Positions 57,987 through 64,000 of a DNA stretch of 64,000 nucleotides are shown here, piece after piece. Below the pieces are notes generated by a model. That model had not been told where the DNA came from. It did not search any database and saw nothing but the letters and a program-made list of their open reading frames with translations. The stretch lies in the NCBI GenBank assembly GCA_963702995.1, contig OY969783.1, forward strand, positions 6,696,001 through 6,760,000. Reading direction: 5' to 3'. The position numbers and the translations under genes were made by a program. This stretch comes from MFD04580-c1 sp963702995. Lineage in GTDB: Bacteria; Planctomycetota; Phycisphaerae; Tepidisphaerales; Tepidisphaeraceae. Positions within the stretch are counted from its first letter, which is position 1. Every line of letters begins with the position of its first letter.

Positions 57987-59698
57987 TTAGTCAGCCAACT
58001 GCTCCGTCGGCGGCTCTGGAAGGAAGAAGCTGAGGACCAGGCCCAGGGCGAACATCGACGTTCCGACGATCGCGGCGGCCGTCGCGACAAAGGCCGGGGT
58101 CTGCCCGCCAAGCATCGGAGCGATGATGTTGGTCGTCACCAGCGCCGCCGACGTCCCGATCATGCGGCCGCCGACATTGGTGGCGAAGCTGCCGCCCGTC
58201 CCGCGGAGGTGAATGGGGAAGACCTTCGGCAGGTACTCGCCGAAATAGCTGAACTGCGCCACCGTAAAGAACCCTGCGATGCCGATCCCCAGGGCGAAAA
58301 GGGTGGGCTGGCTGTGGAAGAGGTAAAGGTAGGTCAGCGGGATCACGAACAGGCCGGGGATCAGGAAGATGCGGAGCAGCGCCCCGCGGCTGATTGCCAG
58401 AACGAGCAATGCCGCGAGGGCGAGGCGCCCGATCAACCCGCCGAATTCCTGCCAGAACTGCACATCTTTCCCGCGGGTCTTGATCGCCGTATCGGGAGCG
58501 AGCTGCAGATCGCGGTTGTCGCCGAGCTTTTTCAGGACACCTTCACGTGCCAGCAATGCCGCTTTGCCTTGCGGGTGCGACGCCGTCACGGTCGCAAGCT
58601 CCTGGCCGGAGGCGGCGACCTGCCCCGTCAGCGTCGCCAGTTTTGACGCGGCCGCGGCCTTGGCCGTCGGGTCGGCCGCGGGGTCTGCAGTGACCATCTT
58701 TTGTGCGCGGATCGCAATGAACAGCTTGGCCCGCTTGCCCGACAACTCGCGCAGGCCGGGGGCGACGTCACAGGCTTTTTCGAACTGGGCGTTTGCGTCA
58801 TCAAAGGGTTTGACGAGGGCTCTGGCGTCGTCCTGCAGCGGCTTGAGCGCCGCCTGCTGCGGCTTGAGGTCAGGCAAGCCGGGAACGATGCGAGTGGGAG
58901 TGAGCTGAAGCGCCCCGAAGGCGATCGCGTAACCGCAAGCCGACAGGGCGGCCGAGACGATCGTCGTCCGCCGCAGCGCCGGGGAGAAGAGCTCGGCAAA
59001 GCGGGCCCGCTTCAGCGTGCCGGCCGCCTTTCGCTCGCGCCAGGCGAGCGATTCGGGGACGAAGGGCAGGAGCAGGGCGATGGGGATGGCGGGGAGAAGC
59101 CCCGTCAGCAGGGTGTAGCGCCAGTCGGCGTGCGCGTTGAAGGGCTCGGGGATCGGCAGGGCGGGGAGCGTCGCCGCCATCTTCAGGATCGCGCCGTTCA
59201 CGAGCGTCACGAAGAGCCCGCCGACAGACGCGAACGCCTGGGTCCAGCCGAGAACCTTTTCCTTGCGGCTTTTGTCGGGGAAGAGCTCGGCGAGCCAGGT
59301 GATGGCGGCCACAAACTCCACGCAGACGCCGACGAACGTGGCGCATCGGAAGAAGATAAACCACCCGAGGCTGGTGCTCAGGGCGGCGCCGACCGGCGAT
59401 AAGGAGTAGAGCGCGATGCTGATCGCCAGGACGGTTTTGCGGCCGAGGCGGTCCGTCAGCCACCCGCCCAGCAGGCCGAAGATGCCGCCGCTCAGAGCCG
59501 CCAGCCAGAGAAGGCGCCCGACCCAGTCAGTGACCATCGGGTGGTTCGTGGGGACCTGGAGGATTTCGGCAATCGCCGGGGCGGCGATCAGGGGGAGGAG
59601 CAACAGTTCGTAGGTATCGAACAGAAATCCGATTGCGGCGACGACGATGATCAGCCACTCGGTGACGGTAAACTTTTGTCCGGCGCGGAGGATTTCAT
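57987..59698 (-). CDS. MFS transporter with a long soluble insert (one frameshift)
   Basis: About 570 residues when joined. Major facilitator of the sugar-porter/metabolite-H+ type (LLGGWLTDRLGRKTVLAISI, FRCATFVGVCVEFVAAITWL, FPDKSRKEKVLGW, PFVPESLAWRERKAAGTLKR). Between helices 6 and 7 is an insert of about 150 residues, a charged helical stretch of short repeats (LKPLQDDARALVKPFDDANA, LATLTGQVAASGQELATVTA). This is far longer than the usual central loop. The continuous frame begins after helix 1. The ATG at 59698 (MKSSAPDKK) joins it if one A is added to the A4 run at 59674-59677, giving FTVTEWLIIVVAAIGFLFDT, the missing helix 1. Substrate unknown. Confidence 0.85.
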
Positions 59699-60127
59699 GC
59701 GGGGGTTATGCCAAGCCGGGGTAGCGGCCGCAAGGCCTTGTCCGTGTTGCATATGGGAGCGTCGGCTTGGCAACACGGGCTACCGTCCAGGCGAAGCGGC
59801 GTTGTCGAACGCGAGCCAAACTCCGGCGAGGTCGCGGGGTCGATGGCGACTGTCACAGCAGGGGCCCCCGGCCGCTGAAAACGCCTGCGGCCGACCCGCC
59901 AAGGGCTTGCCAGACGGATCGAACCGGCATGTTGGAACGTCGCAACAGGTTGTCGCGAATCAGGTAACAGTTGTGTCCGATTGAGAGACAGCCTTGCGGG
60001 CCGCACCTTTGCGAGACTGAGGCTAGAATCGACGGCGGCCGCGCCGGTGCGAGCGCGGCGGTGCGGTCGGCGTGAAGCCGGTAGATGGACCGGCCCATTT
60101 CAGGAACATTCGTCGGAGCATACGACC
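59699..60127. other. Divergent intergenic region
   Basis: Lies between the MFS gene (minus) and the glycosyltransferase (plus). No supported gene. A sequence caggtaacagttgtgtcc (59961-59978) is AT-richer but no clear promoter boxes were found. Confidence 0.35.
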
Positions 60128-61478
60128 TTGAACATCACCATCCTGGCCGCCGGATCGGGAGGCATGTACTGCGGCTCCTGCCTCCGCGACAGCGCTCTGG
60201 CGACGGCGCTGAAGCGGGATGGCCATGCGGTGTCGCTCATCCCGCTCTACACGCCGCTGCGAACCGAAGACGAGCCGGCGCCGCGGCCTGACGCGCGGGT
60301 AGGGCAGATCTTCTACGGCGGGATCAACGTTTACCTGCAGAGCGCGAGCAAGCTCTTTCGCAAGACGCCCCGGTTCATCGATTGGCTTCTCGATCGGCCG
60401 TGGCTCCTGAACGCCGCGGGTCGGCGCGGCGCAGACGCCGCCTTCAAAGCTGGCGAAGCTGACACTCGACGTGATTGAGGGCGAACAGGGCGGCACCGAT
60501 AAGGAGCTGCGCCGGCTGGTCGAGTTCCTTCGCACGGACGTCAAGCCGCAGATCGTCAGCCTGCCGAACCTGATGTTCATCGGCATGGCCGCCCGCTTCC
60601 GGCGGGATCTGGGGGTGCCGATCGTGTGTGAACTGACTGGCGAAGACATCTTCCTCGACGCCATGAGCGCCGACGACCGGGCCCATATCCGCGACGCCAT
60701 CCGCCGCCGCACCGTGGATATCGACGCCTTCGTGGCGACCAGCGGCTATTACGCCGATCAGATGGCCGAATACCTCGACGTCCCGCGCGAGCGCATCGAA
60801 GTCGTTTACCCCGGGATCTCGGGCGACTACCTCTCCACCCCGCCCCGCAGTCCGGCGGAGCCGAACCGCCCGCCGACGGTCGGTTACCTGGCCCGCGTCT
60901 GCCCCGAGAAAGGGCTCGACCGGCTGATCGACGCGATGATGCTTCTAATCGAGATGCCCGGCATGGGCAATGCCCGGCTGGTTGCCGGCGGGTATGTCGG
61001 GTTGCGCGATGAGGCGTTCTATCAGGGATTGCAGCGGCGCGTCAGCGGATCCAAATTGAAGGGCCACGTGACGTTCGTCGGCGAAGTGACCAAAGACCAG
61101 AAGCTCGACCTGCTCGACTCGATCGATGTGTTCAGCGCCCCGGCCGCCTACGCCGAGGCGAAGGGGATCTTCGTCCTGGAAGCGCTGGCGCGCGGCGTGC
61201 CGGTGGTTCAGCCGGCGCACGGCTCGTTCCCGGAGTTGATCGATCGAACCGGCGGCGGCGTTCTCTTCCCGCCCGGCGACGTGAAGGGACTGGCCGAGGC
61301 GCTCGCGGCCCTCCTCTCTGACGCGCCGCGCCGTCGGTCGCTGGCCGAGGCCGGCCGCGAGGCGGTGCGGAACGGCTTCACCGATCAGCACATGGCGGAC
61401 AACATGCTGGAGGTGTACCGGCGGCTCACCGACGGTGCTCGGTCGAGCGAACGCGAGGCGGTCGCGGTCGAGGCGTGA
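60128..61478 (+). CDS. Glycosyltransferase family 4 (one frameshift)
   Basis: About 450 residues when joined. A GT-B glycosyltransferase with a glycogen-synthase-like N-terminus (MNITILAAGSGGMYCGSCLR; the GGMYCGSCLRD block is characteristic) and a C-terminal donor domain (VGYLARVCPEKGLDRLIDAM, VTFVGEVTKDQKLDLLDSID, then EAKGIFVLEALARGVPVVQP with the E-x7-E pair). The first frame loses sense near 60450 (AAFKAGEADTRRD). Removing one A from the AAA there gives AFKLAKLTLDVIEGEQGGTD, which continues in the second frame. The TTG at 60128 is the likely start. The stop overlaps the region where the ABC ATPase starts, so the two are probably co-transcribed. Confidence 0.88.
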
Positions 61479-61519
61479 GCGGCGCGAGAGCGGGCGGCAG
61501 GACCGAACCGAGGAGATCG

Positions 61520-62248
61520 ATGCAAGCAGCTGAATCGGCCGCGATAGAGCGAGCAGAGCCCGCGTCGCCCGCCGCCGGCACCCTCGAAGTCGAGAGCCTT
61601 CGAAAGGAGTACCCGACGCCCGCGGAGCCGCTGCTGGTGCTGCGCGGGGTATCCTTCCGCCTGGCGGCCGGGGAGGCGATGGCGATCGTCGGCCCCAGCG
61701 GTTCCGGCAAGAGCACGCTCCTGAACATCCTCGGCACACTCGAGCCGCCGTCGTCCGGCTCCTATCGCCTCGACGGGGTCGATCCCTACACGCTCTCGGC
61801 GTCGCACCTGGCTATGTTCCGCAGCAAGCGGGTCGGCTTTGTATTCCAGGATCACCACCTGTTGCCGCAACTGACGGCGACGGAGAACGTCCTGATCGCC
61901 CGGCTGGCCATGGGGCGCGTCGGGCCGGAGGACGTCCGTCGCGCCGGCGACCTGCTCCAGCGTGTCGGCCTGGAAGGACGATCGACGCATCTGCCCGGCG
62001 AGCTTTCCGGCGGCGAGCGCCAGCGGGTTGCCATCGCCCGAGCCCTGATGAATCGGCCGACGTTGCTGCTGTGCGACGAGCCGACGGGGAACCTGGATTC
62101 CAAGACCAGCCAGACCGTCGCCGACCTGCTCTTCACCCTGGCGGCCGAGACGCACGCGATCCTTGTCGCCGTAACCCACAGCGCATCGCTCGCCGAGCGC
62201 TTCGGACGAAGAGCGCGGATGAACGACGGAGAACTGGCGATCGATTAA
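61520..62248 (+). CDS. ABC transporter ATP-binding protein (LolD/MacB-like)
   Basis: A 242-residue ATPase of the LolD/MacB/FtsE type. Walker A is VGPSGSGKSTLLNILGTLEP, the Q-loop is VGFVFQDHHLLPQLTATENV, the signature is ELSGGERQRVAIARALMNRP and Walker B is LLLCDEPTGNLDSKTSQTV, followed by the H-loop ILVAVTHSASLAERF. These ATPases work with FtsX/MacB-type permeases to extract or move lipoproteins or other envelope cargo without crossing the membrane. The ATG at 61520 has a GAGGAG site; a GTG at 61475 overlapping the preceding stop is an alternative. The permease follows after about 400 bases that hold repeats. Confidence 0.93.
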   Translation: MQAAESAAIERAEPASPAAGTLEVESLRKEYPTPAEPLLVLRGVSFRLAAGEAMAIVGPSGSGKSTLLNILGTLEPPSSGSYRLDGVDPYTLSASHLAMFRSKRVGFVFQDHHLLPQLTATENVLIARLAMGRVGPEDVRRAGDLLQRVGLEGRSTHLPGELSGGERQRVAIARALMNRPTLLLCDEPTGNLDSKTSQTVADLLFTLAAETHAILVAVTHSASLAERFGRRARMNDGELAID

Positions 62249-62647
62249 CCCGAGAGTTCCGAAGCACGAAATCCGAAGGAATGACGAAGGGGAAAGAAGC
62301 CGATGCAAACGGACGAGTTAAACTCCGCTTCCGCCCTCTTCGGATTACCTTGGCTCTTCGCGATGCAGGTTCGGCTTATACGCAGCCGCTTATCGGCGAC
62401 TCGTGGGCCATTCCAGGAAAGTTGGCCGGGCCGCGGCGATAGGGCCCGACGTGCCGCCGGTGCCCTCGCCGGCGGGCCTTTTGGACGGGCGGCGACACCG
62501 CCGGTGAGGGCACCGGCGGCACTTGTTCGCGGGCCGTAACCCGCTGTTTTCGACGGAGCGAGCCACTAGCGCCGCAGTGCCATATGACCCTGAGGCCGCG
62601 CGCGTGGCCATCAGCTCATTCACCTTCCGAACCGACGGCGAGCCCGC
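62249..62647. other. Repeat-filled gap between ABC ATPase and permease
   Basis: No gene. It holds a family A fragment (gaagcacgaaatccgaagga, about 62256-62280) and a full family C palindrome. Such pairs of ATPase and permease genes usually sit a few bases apart, so this gap looks inserted. Confidence 0.6.
62451..62522. repeat. Palindromic repeat GTGCCGCCGGTG, family C, copy 4
   Basis: GTGCCGCCGGTGCCCTCGCCGGCGG, a spacer of about 22 bases, then CCGCCGGTGAGGGCACCGGCGGCAC. Same structure as at 13316 and 57877. Confidence 0.75.
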
Positions 62648-64000
62648 TTGAACCTACTTCGACTCATCCTTCGCAACCTCCTCTTTTTCCGCGGCGCGAG
62701 CCTCGCGGTGGTCGCCGGCATGGCGGTCGCCACATCCGTCCTGACCGGGGCGCTGATGGTCGGTGACAGCGTCAAGCGGAGCCTGGCCGCGCTGGCGCTG
62801 GAGCGGCTGGGGCCGACCGACTATGCCCTGGTCGGCAATCGGCTCTTCGATGATTCCCCGGCCAACTCGCTCGCCCGCCGTGTCGCCGCCGGTGCGCCGG
62901 CGGCCGGGCGGTACGAGGTCCACTCGGCGCTGATCTTGAATGGCGGCGTCTCCAGCGGCGAAGGGGAACAAAAACACCGCGCCGGCGACGTTCAGATCCT
63001 GGCCGCCGAGGGGGATTGGGTGCCGGTCAAGCCGGGCGACTGCCTCGTGAACGGCGCGCTCTTCGACGCCCTGAACGTCGATAAGCTGGCGAACCTCGCC
63101 TTCACGTTCCCCTCGCTGGAAGAATCCCCGCGCGACGCGGCCGTTTCGCGGCGAGATCGGACCGACTCCGTCGCCGGCCTCACGGTGCAAGCAGCCCAAC
63201 GCATCACCGGCCGCGGCATGCCCGACTTGTTCAGCCTCTCCGGCGGCCAGCGGACGCCGCGCAACGCATGGGTCAACCTGATCGATCTGCAGCAGGCGGC
63301 GAATCAGCCGGGCCGGGCGAACGTCTTGCTCGTCCATGACCGCCAGGGCAAGTCGGACACCGCGGGCGCCGCCGCGCTCAACGATGCCTTGAAGCAGGCG
63401 ATCGGCCTGAGCGACTACGGGCTCGACGTCGTCCGCGCCGGCACGAGCGACGAAGCGATGCTCGTCAGTCGCGCCACCTACCTCGACGCAACGACGGTGG
63501 CGGCCGCCGACAAGGTGGCGGGCGACCTGGGCCTGAAGCTCCGGAAGGTGAATGTCAGCCTAATCAATCTCGTCGCGAAGCTCGACCCCGCGACGACATC
63601 ACCCGCCGCCACGCAGCCGGCGAATGCCGGCCTGCACTACGTGATCGGCGCGGGCGTCTCGGCGCTGGAAGATGGCCCGCTGGCACCCGATGAGATCGTC
63701 TTCAATCAGCTCACCGCAACGCAGCTTGGCGCGACCGTGGGCGATCGAATCCGCCTGACGTTCTTCCGCCGCGACGCGGCAGGCGAGCTGAAGGAACTCG
63801 CCAGCGACAGCGCCGGCGTCACGTTCCGAGTGGGTCGGATCATCCCGATGACTGGCCTTGGGGCAGACCGGTCGCTGACGCCGGTCTTCAAGGGGATGAC
63901 CGACGCCCCCAGCGTCAGTGACTGGGACGCGCCCAAGGAACTCGGCCTCACTCGCGAGAAGCTCAAGCTGGCGGAGCGGGACAACGACAAGTACTGGAAG
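62648..64000 (+). CDS. ABC transporter permease (FtsX/MacB type), 3' end missing
   Basis: A TTG at 62648 opens a frame that stays open to the window edge (451 codons). The N-terminal helix (MNLLRLILRNLLFFRGASLA, then VVAGMAVATSVLTGALMVGD) and the SVKRSLAALALERLGPTDYA loop are typical of FtsX/MacB/LolC-type permeases. The following 400 residues are the large periplasmic domain (for example FDDSPANSLARRVAAGAPAA, then DVQILAAEGDWVPVKPGDCL and EIVFNQLTATQLGATVGDRI). The remaining helices are beyond the window. It pairs with the LolD-like ATPase upstream. The ribosome site is weak. Confidence 0.9.
   Translation, partial: MNLLRLILRNLLFFRGASLAVVAGMAVATSVLTGALMVGDSVKRSLAALALERLGPTDYALVGNRLFDDSPANSLARRVAAGAPAAGRYEVHSALILNGGVSSGEGEQKHRAGDVQILAAEGDWVPVKPGDCLVNGALFDALNVDKLANLAFTFPSLEESPRDAAVSRRDRTDSVAGLTVQAAQRITGRGMPDLFSLSGGQRTPRNAWVNLIDLQQAANQPGRANVLLVHDRQGKSDTAGAAALNDALKQAIGLSDYGLDVVRAGTSDEAMLVSRATYLDATTVAAADKVAGDLGLKLRKVNVSLINLVAKLDPATTSPAATQPANAGLHYVIGAGVSALEDGPLAPDEIVFNQLTATQLGATVGDRIRLTFFRRDAAGELKELASDSAGVTFRVGRIIPMTGLGADRSLTPVFKGMTDAPSVSDWDAPKELGLTREKLKLAERDNDKYWK

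Noticed and set aside
3418..60455. Programmed ribosomal frameshifting as the general explanation of split genes
   Set aside because: The shifts go in both directions, lie in unrelated genes, and lack common slippery heptamers or downstream structures. Lost bases in homopolymers explain them more simply.
13316..62522. Palindromic repeats as CRISPR repeats
   Set aside because: They occur singly and far apart, not as arrays with regular spacing, and no cas genes are present.

Overview
The window is high-GC bacterial chromosome that reads as Planctomycetota, probably class Phycisphaerae. The main clue is the N-terminal planctomycete motif in two large exported proteins (LENRQLLS near 3570, LESRQLLT near 35530). 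Supporting signs are a type B succinate dehydrogenase, AsmA-like and beta-helix giants, many small signal-peptide proteins and families of palindromic intergenic repeats. The class is inferred from gene content; no rRNA is present. Many coding regions carry single-base frame disruptions at homopolymers or at G-runs followed by CGC. I read most of these as sequence errors and annotate such genes across the shift.

Layout. 1-11 kb: an Rrf2 regulator, a DedA membrane protein, Mn-type superoxide dismutase, a secreted beta-helix protein with a Gly-Thr linker and a CBM6-like tail, a serine hydrolase, an alpha/beta hydrolase, a rhamnogalacturonan-acetylesterase-like SGNH hydrolase and a kinase-fold phosphotransferase. 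11.7-15.8 kb (minus): a 38-residue lipoprotein, then gmd, fcl and a glycosyltransferase, i.e. GDP-L-fucose synthesis with a probable user of the sugar. 16-24.6 kb: a small exported protein, a giant AsmA-like protein, a CoaB-like protein and a phytanoyl-CoA dioxygenase homologue. 25-28.6 kb: a cardiolipin synthase-like PLD protein, a cation/proton antiporter with a TrkA-N domain, and tRNA-Ser(GCU).

29.7-37 kb is an accessory, partly decayed island. It holds two copies of a broken delta-60-repeat gene (one fused to an RHS-like tail), an IS630 fragment, a second transposase remnant, a MITE-like element and a large metzincin-discoidin-SdrD-RTX exoprotein. 37-45.4 kb: a DUF1275-STAS fusion, an esterase, an SRPBCC/ArsR pair, sdhA and sdhC separated by a DinB gene with no sdhB, a toxin-antitoxin pair with a broken toxin, and a second DinB protein.

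45.8-53.2 kb: a HTH-receiver regulator, a minus-strand ECF sigma / anti-sigma / exported coiled-coil cluster, and on the plus strand a GspC-like protein and a GspD secretin with five N1-type ring domains. 53.4-59.7 kb: small membrane or exported proteins, a CPA2 antiporter and an MFS transporter with a long soluble insert. 60.1-64 kb: a glycosyltransferase, a LolD-type ABC ATPase and an ABC permease that runs off the right edge. No CRISPR array, phage or recognisable antiviral system was seen.
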